Origin: Lethocerus indicus
Taxonomy: Eukaryota > Arthropoda > Insecta > Hemiptera > Belostomatidae
Assembly: GCA_019843655.1 (NCBI GenBank)
Contig: JACDQD010000001.1
Span: forward strand, 45,105,659-45,169,658
Direction of reading: 5' to 3'
Length of the DNA stretch: 64,000 nucleotides
Positions 26,301 to 35,875 of the stretch are shown here, one piece after another. Both the position numbers and the translations under genes were made by a program. Below the pieces are notes generated by a model. The model was not told the DNA's origin, did not search any database, and worked only from the letters and a program-made list of their open reading frames with translations. Positions within the stretch are counted from its first letter, which is position 1, and each line of letters begins with the position of its first letter.

Positions 26301-29300
26301 AATATTATGGTGGCCTTGTATAAGATGGGAAGCAATTGTACAGAAATAAACTACCGATATGAATTAACTAACGAGAGAACAAAATTTCTGTTTCAGTGCA
26401 TTCTGTCTAGCCTGATCGTGGTTGCTCTGAAAGGGGTGATGCTTCAAGCCCTGGACATCAGACGGATATGGCGGGTATCGCCTCTGGACGGACTCGTCTG
26501 GCTTTCGACCTACATCGGCGTCGTCCTCGTTGAAATCGACGTCGGCCTTCTCATCGGAGTCTGCGCCTCCGTAGTTTCCCTCATCATCAGGGGCATGTCG
26601 TCAACCACCTCCGTCCTCCACAGACTCCCCAACACGGACATCTACGTCGACCCCGACAGATACACGAAGGTACGCTTTATTACTACACAGTACGAACTTC
26701 AAAAAAATAGGACATATAATAGTGGCCCACAGGTGAAATACACTTGCCCTCTTAATGAAAGTTGAATAATCTAATTATTGTTTTTTCAAAATTTTCCCTC
26801 AATTTGTCGTCCCACATACCGATAGAACATTGCTCTGAACTAATCTTTTTCTGTATTTCGAAGATAATAAATCGAATAATACGAAGTTAATAAATTCGTA
26901 TGGAATTCGCTACTAATGGAATATAGATATACCGTCACAGAAGCCTTTTGACCGGATCTGGGTGTTGGTTGTGCGAACTAGGTGATGTCAAATGTTTTCA
27001 CGAAATTCTTAAGTGGCACATTTTATTATGATTGCTGCTAACAGTCGTATGTAAAAATCGAATCGTGGGCTTCGAATAGCTCTTGCGCATCGCAGGGAAG
27101 TCATCGCAGGTCTCCATTTGTGTTAAGTCCTACAATTAATTGACAAAGAATTCCATTTGAATGGAGCCGGGCTGTGATAGCTAAAGGGAACAAAGGAAAA
27201 TCTCCCGATAAGTGTGCGGGCTTCGCGAAACCCATTTCCGAAAGAAACTTTAATTTAAATGGTAATGCACCTTCTTCGTCTGCCTCATCGTCGTGAAAAA
27301 ATGATGAGATGAGGCTATTCAAGAGGTCGGCTGTAAAAGCTTTAATTACAAACCTCTGAGAATATAGCCAAGTTTAATTCCACGCTGCAAGCTTCTTATT
27401 TACTGCTTATTCACCAGGGCGACGTTTATTGCGCAGGCGGAGTTTCACGGTGTTTTCGCTCGAGTAATTGAGTCCATCATTTCTTAGATGCCGTGCGTTT
27501 TATTAGACGTGGCAAGAAGGGACGACCCGGACCTCCCAAGTGTACGCCGAGTCTGTCAAAATAAGCGAGTCAGAACTGTGTTCATTAAACAGAAAGTTCA
27601 TTTTCTAGCTCTTTTTGAGTATATATCAATTCAACAAAGAGATTCGTTTGTATTTAAAAATGTTTTCCCCCTCATTACAATGGAAGGTCAAACTCTTAAA
27701 ATTATGATTGACGAGGGATTAATTCCTTGGCAGCCTTGACAAGAAGCGGAATTTTAGGCGCCGAGAGAAGAGTGGATTTCTTACGTATTTTTTTGTAATA
27801 ATTCCACTCTAGTTTGTTTATTCTAAGCTTTCGCCAATGGCCCTTCATCAAATCCCATTCCACCATTAAAAAATACCCTCGGACGTTAATGTTAAACAAC
27901 CATTCGCCAGGCAGTATGAGAGAGGGACTTTTACTTGATGGCAAAACATACAAATATTTTATTTTTCTTTGAATATATTGTCCATATGATATGCTCGAAA
28001 CTATCCCATCGCGTCACCTTCCTGAAAATCCCGTCTTAAGTGGAAACGGCCGCGTGATTACCTCACTATTTAGTAGCGTCAATGGGTGGGTTCTCCTTCT
28101 AACGTACATTTATGTTATCAAATCGCACTGTCGCTGTATATAATTTAAAAAAATTGTAGTCGTGGCTTTAAATAAAAAGAAAAAACATGTCGGAACTGGT
28201 TAAGGAAAGGTTGGTATGAATAAGGAGGGATGAATTGGGCCCCCGTTTTAACTGGCCTCGACGAAATCTCGAAAGGCGGTTTCCGCGTGAATCACATTTA
28301 ACTCTGAAAAAAGGGGCACAACCGGGCTCGGCTTTACAAGTCCGTCGCACAAAACACCCGCTAATGCGTTCATTAAAAACATCTCATTATCAGTTGTAAG
28401 TGCGCCGACCACTCTGGACTGTAATTAGTTATTATCTATAGGTCAGTTGTTATCGGAAAAGGCAACAGCTAGGGAGAAATGAATGAAAATTCCTACTTTA
28501 TCTCAAAGCAGGATATTCTTAAAAATATATGTACAAATACAAACTGGATGTGACAATTTAATTCCCGAAATGAAACAACCCGAAGAATGTGTGAACAACT
28601 TGAGACTAGAACGACTTGAGATCGAAGAATATTTTCGATCAGGAAATTATATGTTCGAATTATTTCGGCTTTTTGTTTGTGGACTTGCGGAATTTTATTC
28701 AGCAATTATTTTTATTCTTCGACTCTGGAAATAGACTTATTATTGCTTTGCATTACTAGTTATGTACGTTATTAACGTTAGATTGAATTCGTGCTCAATA
28801 ACTCTTTGGTGTAGTTGTTTTCGTATTTTTGAGTACCTACTAAGTGTATAGCTCTACTTCCGAGTTTTTGACAGATTCAAAGACAGATAGTTACCGATGA
28901 AGGGAAATCCTCGCTGAATTTCGGCCGCGACTAAATCCAATCCTCGATTTAACCATTAAACTTTCCAGACGGAGGAGGTCTCCGGGGTCCGAGTCATCCG
29001 CTATACTGGGTGCGTCAACTTCGTCAACAGGGGCTACTTCAAAAAGGACGTACTTCGGCTTGCGGCGAACCGGCCGAAACCAGAAGGCAAGACGAACAAA
29101 ATAGCGAACATCGACACCTTATCCGAAGTGAGTACCGGAGGCCACTTTACCACATATAAAGCTTAAATCACCATTTTTTAAATACCTATATCTTTTATAA
29201 CTCAAGGAACATTGGCAGTATAAGGTTTCTTTTAAACATTTCTCAAGTTTCATCATAATTCATTTCATTTACATTTTGATTTTATCTATTACAGTTTTTA

Positions 29301-29338
29301 TTACATTAGATTAGTGCTGTTTTGATAATACCCACACT

Positions 29339-29392
<54 letters not shown>

Positions 29393-30078
29393 TAAATGTA
29401 AGTAAAATAGGCCCAAGGCCCGGGGCAGATAAACAGTAGCGACAGCGCGATAAACCCTATTTTGGGACTAAGTGGGGAACATTAAAAACAAGCGTTTTAG
29501 AATTTTAGGGAACAGACTATGAACGCATTTCTTATCGCCGCTTCCAGTGAAAAATTACGCCCAACGAAATAAGCCGGTTCCGAGGAGCAGAATATTTCAG
29601 CTTATATCCATTGCTCAGTCGTTAATATTTGAAATACATGGAAAACTGTTATTCTATAGTATTGTTTCATTTGTTACTTCTCCGCTCTTAGAGTGTGGGG
29701 TTAAAATATATGTTAATTTGTTTAAACAAACTGTTGATTCGATTTCAGAAACAGGTTGTGATACTCGACATGTCTGGTGTACAGTACGTGGATCCATCGG
29801 GCGCCGCCAGTTTTAAGTCGCTCATGGAAGAGCTCCAGGGTTCGACAATTTCCGTCTTCCTCGCGGGACTGTCCGGTAAATACTTACATTTTTTTATTTT
29901 CTATTTTTTCGATTCCCGAATTTCGAATAACCTCAATTGCATTTCAGGCCCCGTACTCGATATGCTCCTCACCTGTGATGTAATCTCGCACAAGTCGCCG
30001 TACTTCCCCACGGTCCACGACGCTGTGATATTTGCTCAGTCAACTCAAGAAGAACCTGTATTTACTATTCGTTTATAA
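20346..30078 (+). CDS. SLC26: SLC26 family anion transporter (prestin/SLC26A5-A6-like), 13 coding exons
   Basis: Joined exons: 20346-20451, 21428-21583, 21752-21862, 23608-23774, 23846-24010, 24129-24233, 24315-24448, 24531-24693, 24776-24952, 26397-26669, 28969-29127, 29749-29875, 29948-30078. They total 1974 nt (657 residues plus TAA) with no frame break, and each intron is GT...AG. The length fits the family (about 600-750). Seen in the protein: a short cytosolic N-terminus; the sulfate-transporter signature region around residues 88-125 ([17 protein letters not shown], then LLGTSRH); many hydrophobic segments to about residue 500; an N-Q-S sequon at 152 in the first outer loop; the SRS triplet at 389-391, where S389/R390 match the anion-site serine/arginine of prestin TM10; and a STAS domain from about 505 to 645 with the DPSG loop. 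Family knowledge: SLC26 proteins carry sulfate, chloride, bicarbonate or oxalate across the plasma membrane as dimers. Which substrate applies here, and whether it has prestin-like motor behaviour, cannot be read from sequence. The STAS intervening sequence is short. The ATG at 20346 has good context (GCCATGG). Confidence 0.93.
20886..21345 (+). repeat. dispersed repeat E, copy 2 (SLC26 intron 1)
   Basis: Matches copy 1 throughout: GATGTCGGGGAATAAACATT, AAGAGGTAGCTGACTCTCTG, ATGAACAAACAGACCATACA, CCCTGTTCCCACCATAAATT, then TTAACACTTG. A TA microsatellite has grown in this copy at the place of ATACATATAATAAT in copy 1. Confidence 0.8.
20906..20938. repeat. (TA)n microsatellite inside repeat E copy 2
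   Basis: About 16 TA units where copy 1 of the same repeat has a short mixed AT stretch. Confidence 0.95.
21367..21427 (+). repeat. dispersed repeat E, truncated copy 3 at the exon 2 acceptor
   Basis: GCGAAATATCGAAAAAAATA through GTATTAAACAAACAG matches the middle of copies 1 (GCGAAATATTGAAAAAAATT...GAACAAACAG) and 2. Likeness fades at the first base of SLC26 exon 2. Confidence 0.6.
21428..21583 (+). CDS. SLC26: SLC26 coding exon 2 (pre-TM1 and TM1 start)
   Basis: Encodes residues 36-87, including [12 protein letters not shown] and the TM1 start [13 protein letters not shown]. The acceptor AACAAACAG at 21419-21427 is the only nearby AG that keeps the phase set by exon 1; the AGs ending at 21443 and 21476 are out of phase. 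Donor GTATTT at 21584, phase 1. The acceptor lies in a truncated copy of a local repeat (see findings). Confidence 0.85.
21752..21862 (+). CDS. SLC26: SLC26 coding exon 3 (transport signature)
   Basis: Residues 88-124: the most conserved stretch of the family, with [10 protein letters not shown], then AFFPVIVY and GTSRHISM. Acceptor TTTTCAG, donor GTGAGC, phase 1 at both ends. Confidence 0.93.
22325..22445 (+). repeat. dispersed repeat D, copy 1 (SLC26 intron 3)
   Basis: GTGCGTAATTCGGGAGTGGA, TATATCATATCTTTGTGTGG and CAAGGTTACGGACAAACGG pair with 63125-63240. Confidence 0.5.
22955..23395 (+). mobile_element. LINE fragment with poly(A) end in SLC26 intron 3
   Basis: 23030-23110 reads [19 protein letters not shown], the conserved KYLG..ID.R block of jockey-like reverse transcriptases. 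The rest is non-coding AT-rich sequence ending in an A run at 23384-23394, consistent with a LINE 3' end. It is interrupted by a palindromic insert near 23120-23190. Confidence 0.6.
23120..23139. repeat. 20-bp perfect palindrome in SLC26 intron 3
   Basis: TTAGCCACCGCGGTGGCTAA. Similar A-rich strings (TTGAAAAGATAAAAATAAAT and TTGAAAAGATAAAAGTAAAA) lie on either side, as if a short segment had been inserted or duplicated. Confidence 0.9.
23396..23600 (+). mobile_element. tRNA-type SINE in SLC26 intron 3
   Basis: GGTTCGAATCC at 23440-23450 is a perfect pol III box B, preceded by an anticodon-arm-like segment (TGGGGACTCTGAGGTC). A non-tRNA body follows and the element ends in an A-rich tail GATAAAAATAAAAAAAAA. 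The D-arm/box A is degenerate and no acceptor stem can be closed, so it is a SINE rather than a tRNA gene. Its tail ends about 10 bases before SLC26 exon 4. Confidence 0.55.
23608..23774 (+). CDS. SLC26: SLC26 coding exon 4 (TM3 and first outer loop)
   Basis: Residues 125-180. [14 protein letters not shown] replaces the commoner GTFAVV start. The loop carries N152-Q-S, a possible N-glycosylation site at about the place where prestin is glycosylated. The acceptor ATCACAG has almost no pyrimidine tract because A-rich sequence from a SINE tail precedes it. Donor GTACGA at 23775, phase 0. Confidence 0.9.
23846..24010 (+). CDS. SLC26: SLC26 coding exon 5
   Basis: Residues 181-235, exactly 55 codons, phase 0 at both ends. 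Encodes membrane segments and the conserved [20 protein letters not shown] block. Acceptor TTTTTAG, donor GTATGT. Confidence 0.93.
24129..24233 (+). CDS. SLC26: SLC26 coding exon 6
   Basis: Residues 236-270, 35 codons. [18 protein letters not shown] leads into a hydrophobic segment ending in NNEALK. Acceptor TTTCACAG, donor GTGAGT, phase 0. Confidence 0.92.
24315..24448 (+). CDS. SLC26: SLC26 coding exon 7
   Basis: Residues 271-315. Includes [20 protein letters not shown] and the VGDIAVG block typical of SLC26 before the GIPEP turn. Acceptor GTCGCAG, donor GTAAGT, ending in phase 2. Confidence 0.92.
24531..24693 (+). CDS. SLC26: SLC26 coding exon 8
   Basis: Residues 315-369. Starts [10 protein letters not shown], then a membrane segment, then the family motif [11 protein letters not shown]. 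The glycine at the junction is split 2+1 between exons 7 and 8. Acceptor TGTACAG, donor GTGAGC, phase 0 at the end. Confidence 0.93.
24776..24952 (+). CDS. SLC26: SLC26 coding exon 9 (anion-site SRS motif)
   Basis: Residues 370-428. [14 protein letters not shown] runs to [18 protein letters not shown]389 and R390 correspond to the TM10 serine and arginine that coordinate the anion in prestin. The exon ends in FFEPLPR at the start of the next membrane segment. Acceptor ATTCAG, donor GTAAGC. Confidence 0.94.
25520..25625 (+). repeat. dispersed repeat H, plus copy (SLC26 intron 9)
   Basis: GGAGATCTGTGGTCTCCAGA, GAGCGGCCGTAGGCGAAAGG and AATGGGACGAATAAAAAAAA match the reverse complement of 40970-41068. 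Confidence 0.5.
25915..26110 (+). repeat. dispersed repeat B, copy 2 (SLC26 intron 9)
   Basis: GATTCAACGAGTCAATTTTG, ATTTTATGAATTCGTCAACT and TCTCTGGATGCCAACGATGT match copy 1. Confidence 0.6.
26252..26296. repeat. (TA)n microsatellite, SLC26 intron 9
   Basis: About 22 TA units, 100 bases before exon 10. It produces an artificial Tyr-Ile open frame running into the exon. Confidence 0.97.
26397..26669 (+). CDS. SLC26: SLC26 coding exon 10 (last membrane segments to STAS edge)
   Basis: Residues 429-519, the largest exon. [22 protein letters not shown] and the hydrophobic end segment are followed by the linker [15 protein letters not shown], which begins the STAS domain. Acceptor GTTTCAG, donor GTACGC, phase 0. 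Confidence 0.93.
28000..28165 (+). mobile_element. LINE 3' end (family A copy 4) in SLC26 intron 10
   Basis: CGCGTCACCTTCCTGAAAAT, GTCTTAAGTGGAAACGGC and the end CGCACTGTCGCTGTATATAA align with copies 1-3. It lies between SLC26 exons 10 and 11. Confidence 0.65.
28969..29127 (+). CDS. SLC26: SLC26 coding exon 11 (STAS first half)
   Basis: Residues 520-572. [19 protein letters not shown] matches the first STAS strand and helix. It is followed by a basic linker [10 protein letters not shown], which is the whole STAS intervening sequence here. Acceptor TTTCCAG, donor GTGAGT, phase 0. Confidence 0.9.
29343..29391. repeat. (TA)n microsatellite, SLC26 intron 11
   Basis: About 24 TA units. Confidence 0.97.
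29749..29875 (+). CDS. SLC26: SLC26 coding exon 12 (STAS core)
   Basis: Residues 573-614. [18 protein letters not shown] is the core STAS strand and loop; the DPSG turn is equivalent to the D-S loop of anti-sigma antagonist folds. Acceptor GATTTCAG, donor GTAAAT, ending in phase 1. Confidence 0.93.
29948..30078 (+). CDS. SLC26: SLC26 coding exon 13 (C-terminus and stop)
   Basis: Residues 615-657 then TAA at 30076-30078. [15 protein letters not shown] is the normal end of the STAS domain, and a short tail ends T-I-R-L. Acceptor CATTTCAG at 29947. Confidence 0.9.
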
Positions 30079-30140
30079 TAATTTATACTATTTTTTATTA
30101 AAATGCTACTATTATGTATATACATAATATAATTCACATT

Positions 30141-30141
<1 letters not shown>

Positions 30142-30193
<52 letters not shown>

Positions 30194-30206
30194 ATATATG
30201 TATATG
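30142..30206. repeat. (TA)n microsatellite in probable SLC26 3' UTR
   Basis: About 23 TA units followed by mixed TG/TA, 64 bases after the stop codon. Confidence 0.95.
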
Positions 30207-30718
30207 AAGTACATATTTGTGTATAAGCAGTTTTCTGAGTTGATCATAACTCACTCTAGTCATGGATATAGAAAAATTAATGAAACTACTTTCTTTATAT
30301 TGACAGCCATGTTCCTAGATTGCAATTAGATTATTTTATACTGATTCTTATCTTAAGTGAAGCATTAATATTTTACCTCCTTACTACCTTAATTTTTACC
30401 TACCTGAAAAAATAATTGTTTTAAAGTCTAATTATGTATACTAAAAGATTTGGACGACCGAGCGAATTGGACTCAAAGGTTGTCTTCGTAATATATTGTT
30501 CTTCGGAAACTTTTCTTGAATACCATCTGATATTTCTTAAAATTTAATTTTATACATTATTGCTTTTTTTTTAATGAGATTATATGTATTCAATTACCCA
30601 CAATAGAAGTCCCATAAACTATATTACTTTGAATTACTTACTATGAACATACTTACTTTGTTACATCAGTTAACGTGAAATTTTGTCAATAATCACAAGC
30701 CGAAACGTTAACAAATAT

Positions 30719-30724
30719 AATAAA
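30719..30724 (+). promoter_or_regulatory. candidate poly(A) signal of SLC26 gene
   Basis: First AATAAA found after the SLC26 stop, about 640 bases downstream. A second AATAAA is at 31027-31032. Position only; AATAAA is common by chance in such AT-rich sequence. Confidence 0.3.
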
Positions 30725-32035
30725 GTCGTATTCATTATTTTAACGCAAATTTATTTATTTGTACCAGTACTAAACAGTACTAAGCCAACACGTATATCCC
30801 AATATAACATGGGCCCATTTTCAAGTAACCGAATTAAATATGTATATATTTAAAAAATCAATTTATACCTGTATTATATCGCAATTTGTGCATGAGAATA
30901 CGAAAAATGTTGAAAAATTCCTTCTTTTTAATGTATCAGGTTGTCATCTCATTTATACTTTTCATATGACGGTTTTAGTTTTAATTTTTATTTGTAATAA
31001 TAAAAATTTAAAAAAACACAAGCTTTAATAAATTCCCCGTCGCCTTTCTAGGCTTGCCACACCAGGTAAAAATTGAAACCAATTAAACAAATAAAATAAA
31101 TTCTCACAGTTCCCGTGAGAACGGATTGGGGAACTGATCGAACTCAGATTGGGAGTTGTGAAATCCTGTAAACATCGCTTGTGTAGGAATAATATTTTCA
31201 ATAATTGGTAATGATTGTGGAACTGTTAAAGGCATTGTACTGAATTTTGTGGAGCCGCTAAGAATTCTATGTATTTATAAAAACAAAACATTGAACATTT
31301 TGTTGATTAATTGTTAAAATTGTTATCATTTCACTATTTTTTTTTTCAATTTCACTATTTATATGAGTATCATACATCTTCGGTATACTTAATAGATTTC
31401 AGGCAGGTAGTCAACTGGTTCATACCCATTTATAAGGCTGTTCTCAATACTAGAAGTGAGATAACCATACATAATGAGGGTAGACTAGGGGGGATAAGGG
31501 GTAATTGAAGGAAATTACGAAGTCAACCACAAACACTATGTTCACTCTATTGAAACTATAATACATTGTCTTTTCAGCACTGACTAATATAATAACAATA
31601 TCTCTTTATTTACTGCATATTTTTGAAACGTTGAAATTAAGGGCATATCGGCATAAAGCACAATTGAGCTATATAAGTCCTGACAAAAAAAAGTCGAAAT
31701 TACCAGGCTTTTTTAAATACATGTCCACAAAAATGATATTTTAGTTAGTCTAAAAATCTGGAGATGTCAAACCAAAATATGCTTCTTTAAATATTTTGAA
31801 CGAGTTATTTTATTCAGCCTGTTAACATTGTTATGCGGCTCATAAGCAGAAAGTTGTGAGCAATAACACAGAAAACAGAACCGTAACTTATAAAATTAGA
31901 ATTTCAAATTAGGAACGGCACTATTCAAAGAAGGCCGATAGGGAGTTTCACCTTTGCCTTAAACATGCTCGGGGCACAAAATGTGGGCGCTAAATAAATA
32001 ACACAGACCTAGAGGTAAATAATGTCCATAATTTC

Positions 32036-32041
32036 TTTATT
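32036..32041 (-). promoter_or_regulatory. candidate poly(A) signal of the small secreted-protein gene
   Basis: AATAAA on the minus strand about 850 bases after the stop at 32895; another lies at 32248-32253. Position is the only support. Confidence 0.25.
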
Positions 32042-32894
32042 GAATGCCATCAGTACAATCTCACAAAATTAATTTACACATCCGGAAGTTTAGCCTAGAG
32101 TAACAAAGCAGAATTTCCATTTTATACAGCAGTATAATTAAACCTATATTATTTAGAAACTAGTGCAATTTTTCATTATTTCTTTTTAACATTCATTATT
32201 AATGAATCTAGTACGTATGTGTAATGAGATTCTTACCGAATACCTTATTTATTTATCTTTACATTTTTAAATTGTCTGGGGAAAAAATACAAATTTCTAA
32301 TTTTCAATTTCGTTTAAACTTAGTACTACGGCTCCTATTTATATTTATAATCGTTAAATGAGTTTGAACCTAAAGTGTTTGAATGAAAAAGGTCTCTCAT
32401 TCAAGAAGAAGGGTTTGTTCAAATCTTATTACTTTTTTTAAGTATTAGAAAGAAAAGAAAGGGGAAAATGTTTAACTTATTTTCTACACAATCAATAATT
32501 GTTAAGGTGCCATTAATTTGCTACTTAAATTTCTACAGTATGCTCATACCAATGACTCTTACATTACTTTTCATTGGATTATTTTTGCGCACAATATTAT
32601 AGAACAGAGTATAAAGTAAAATATTAAAATACAGATACAAGAACAATGGTTTAATAGATAAAATAAATTTGATATTCTTTAACGTACCTGTTTTTTTTGG
32701 TGGGGGGGGGTCAGCGAGGGTTGGGAACATATCACTCTCGTGATCTTCAGCCCACGTTAATGTACGCACCCTTAAAGTAACAGAATTTACAGGCGATGGT
32801 CTTTTTAGGATCCATGTCTCGTGACTGTTGAATGTATTTGATGCTGAGATCGTGTAAACAGTAAGATCGCAAGAGTGATAATTTTAAGTTAGTT

Positions 32895-33275
32895 TTAGGA
32901 GGACCGAGTTCCCTGTTGAAAGTTAGCGAAGAGGTTGGCGCAGAGCAGTGGGATCAGAATGACGACGAGAGGGCCGGTCGAAACCTGGCCAGCCGACGAT
33001 TGGACGGGAGGCGTTTCCAAAGGTTGACGGTGGTTCAAAGTGGCATTGTTCTTCCCCTCGGTGTGGTAGGACTCTTTGGCGGGTTCCAAATGGGGGGGCA
33101 GTATTTCTACAGGAGCCGTCGTCGGCGGCTTAGTCCCTCTCGTGCTCGTTACTTTAACCTTATCTTCGGTGGTCGCTGTCTGCTGAGCGTGAACCGGCCC
33201 GACTTTGTCGCCGACTTCGCCTCGGACTAGCGCCAAGAAGGCCAGAATACAAAGGGAGCTCGTGGACGGGTTCAT
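32895..33275 (-). CDS. small putative secreted/GPI-anchored protein, unknown function
   Basis: Single-exon frame of 126 residues, GC-richer than its AT-rich surroundings. Seen: a signal-peptide-like start (MNPSTSSLCILAFLALVRG); a Thr/Pro-rich middle with TTAPVE and KPPTTAP stretches and an N-A-T sequon; then a C-terminal hydrophobic run PLVVILIPLLCANLF preceded by small residues (SSAGQVSTG) and followed by a short tail. That order fits a GPI signal or a single C-terminal membrane span. I do not recognise a family. The coding case rests on composition and architecture, since no introns or conserved domain can be used. It converges on the SLC26 gene. Confidence 0.6.
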   Translation of the reverse strand: MNPSTSSLCILAFLALVRGEVGDKVGPVHAQQTATTEDKVKVTSTRGTKPPTTAPVEILPPHLEPAKESYHTEGKNNATLNHRQPLETPPVQSSAGQVSTGPLVVILIPLLCANLFANFQQGTRSS

Positions 33276-33714
33276 GTCGAAGGAGCGTCGCGAACGGGTT
33301 TGACCGGCCGTTCCTTTCGAGCGTTCCGTCGAAGCGTATCGCGGTGGCCTATTTGATTAGGAGTACCAATTGTAGCCGACGATAAGTAAAGGTGAACGTA
33401 CCTCGTTATCCTCAGTGGAATAATTACCGCGTCGAATATAGCTCGAAAAAATCTGTCTCAGTGCGTGACACCAGTCAACGCCTTCAAATCACGAGAGAAT
33501 CAAGGGAAGAATAACTTTCAAATTAGAGTAGACAAACTCTCGCCGTGGGGAGCTCCTCCGGAACTCTTACAAAATCACAAATACAGTCTGATTGTACAGT
33601 CTCTTTTTATTATTTTTTAAGTTATAAGAACAATTGCGGAAAGTTTATTTTTATATCTCCTGTTTCTCTCGATAAAGAACCCTCCCAATTATGGCACTTT
33701 TTACGCCAATCTGG

Positions 33715-33870
33715 GCTACAGGAGATCCCTAGGCCAGTGGCGCGTCGCGGGGTGGGGATAATGAATTGGGAATGAAACTTTAGAAACCGGGATTTTATTG
33801 ATTCGTCAACTGCAGGTATGTTGAGGTTGTGGGGAATGGTGTGATTTGATACATACCAAGGAACATGCCT
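33715..33870 (+). repeat. dispersed repeat B, copy 3
   Basis: GAATGAAACTTTAGAAACCG and ATTTTATTGATTCGTCAACT, then GGTATGTTGAGGTTGTGG, align with copies 1 and 2. Confidence 0.5.
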
Positions 33871-34629
33871 TGGGTTATGAACTTAATTCCTTTCTGTACT
33901 CTGGTTGCAACTTGAATTAGAGCTAACCCGAATCTATTTTTCTAAATTTGTAATACACGTAAATACAATTGATCCGTTCCTCACTCAGAAAAAGAGAATA
34001 GATTTTTGTCAAATAACACAGAATAAATATATTTAACCTCAATTATAAACAAATAAAAATTGATAAAAATGAAGTATTTCGCGTTTTTATCTCGGTTATG
34101 TTCCTGTTTGCTGGCGCAGTTCAATGAAGAAGTTGAGGGAGGGGTGAATCAGATTAGGATTTCTTTACTTTCCATAGCACCTTTTTAGGTGCGTTTAAAA
34201 AATAATTAGGATTAGTAAATAAATAATGAGGGAAGATTTCATTTACTCTCACACCTTTCACTTGTGGCTTTTTGAAAATAGAAACGATTCTGATAGCGGT
34301 ACACCACTATACCTACACTACATGTATTTAAATACTACTCTATAGTTGCTGTACTGTACACAGAGTGAAATCAGTTTTCAATTTGTTTACAAATTGTAGA
34401 CGCAATTAGTGTTGCGTAATGAAGATATTGTACTTAACCGTCTTAGTCGACGTCATGCAATAGGCATTCTTGCAGCAATTCAATTATTCAATTGAATAAT
34501 TATTCTTGAGTTTAGAGGACAATACGTCAACAAATTTTTAACCACAGCATACTCTGTGGTATTAATTTACCGTAAGATTCAGTTTATATTAATTTAGATA
34601 TTTTGTATTAATTCAAAATACATTTATTT

Positions 34630-35025
34630 CAAGAGTGGGTGCAAGTGCACCCAACGAACTTTAGTTAAGTACATTTCCGCACTACCTTCATGGGGGCGCT
34701 AGTTAATCGGTGCAAGTGCACACGAACATGGAGATTTTAAAGAACAAAGGGACATAATAAACGAAAAAATAAATTCCCAAAGTGATGCTATATTCGCCCC
34801 GCTAATAACCCACTATTTGACCGATAATCCGACAAAACTTATATATACATATTTAAACGCGACGAACAGACAGCCACCACAGTACAAGTGACAGTGACAG
34901 TGCAGTGAGGATGCCCAAAAAACATCCGAAGTGCCAAAGTGACTAACCGCTACTCAAGATGGCGAGAAGCCGAAACCGCTCTAGCAACAGACCAAACTAG
35001 CGAGAGGAGACAGAAATGTTCATCT
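34630..35025 (+). repeat. Penelope-linked tail repeat (longest copy)
   Basis: Same blocks as 2850-3060 plus an internal duplication of the GGTGCAAGTGCAC block (34632 and 34709) and about 150 extra bases before GTGAGGATGCCCAAAAAACA. It includes GATGGCGAGAAGCCGAAACC. Confidence 0.65.
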
Positions 35026-35844
35026 TGATTCGCCTATTTTGTATAGACCGCTTTTTGACTTCTCATTATTAGTGATGAAGCTTGCTGTGTCAGCACACCT
35101 AGGTGTAATTTTTATTTTTCGTTATCGTCATTTTCTTTTCAGTTATTTACTTTATGCAAATAAAATTAATTTTTTGTTGCAAAAAAATATTTTCATTATC
35201 TAACTATTACTCATAGAAAGGCATAGTAATTATCTGTTTATATTACTTCTATCTAATATTCGAGGACAGTTGAAAATTATCTTGTCCATTTTTTCACCTT
35301 TAGTAATAGGATTATTAAAGTAATAATGAAATGAGGACTTACATATCTATGATAACTGACATTATTACTCAGTATTAAAACAAGACACTGGGTTAAATTT
35401 TTCAGATACACCAGACTAATAATTATGATTAGTGGTTATGAAGAATTATATTTATAATTGAGAAATGAATATCTTATGTAATTTGGAATTATGTATAGGT
35501 ACTGAATATATACTTATTAAAATAAAACAATGTGGCTGAACAGGGCAACGGATGAACACGTGAAAATAAAGTGTAAAATTGATATTGTACATGTCCCAGA
35601 AAACTCCTAAAACTTTCTATAATCAACCATTTTTATTTAATTACCACGATTTGGGACTGTGACATTGTATTTTCATTAAACCAGTTATATTTTCTGTCTG
35701 TTGGGGCTAGAGAAAATGGTATTTAAAGATATTTTTGTCAGTAGTCAAAAATCCTGTTCTGATTAATTAACTCTAATCGTTCTAGGAGAGATTTTCTTGT
35801 AATTACACTTACAGTAAGTTGAATTATAGCCATAATCTCAATGG

Positions 35845-35872
<28 letters not shown>
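35845..35872. repeat. (TA)n microsatellite
   Basis: About 14 TA units in the AT-rich block. Confidence 0.95.

Positions 35873-35875
<3 letters not shown>

Noticed and set aside
26235..26765. 176-codon open frame beginning with a Tyr-Ile run
   Set aside because: The start is a translated TA microsatellite and the end is intron. Only 26397-26669 is real, as SLC26 exon 10.
10022..30206. CRISPR-like or satellite arrays
   Set aside because: The repeats are simple TA tracts without spacers; no CRISPR array is present.
33080..33200. Plus-strand frame (32916-33230) over the small secreted-protein gene
   Set aside because: Arg/Gly-rich antisense shadow with no signal peptide or domain, less plausible than the minus-strand protein.
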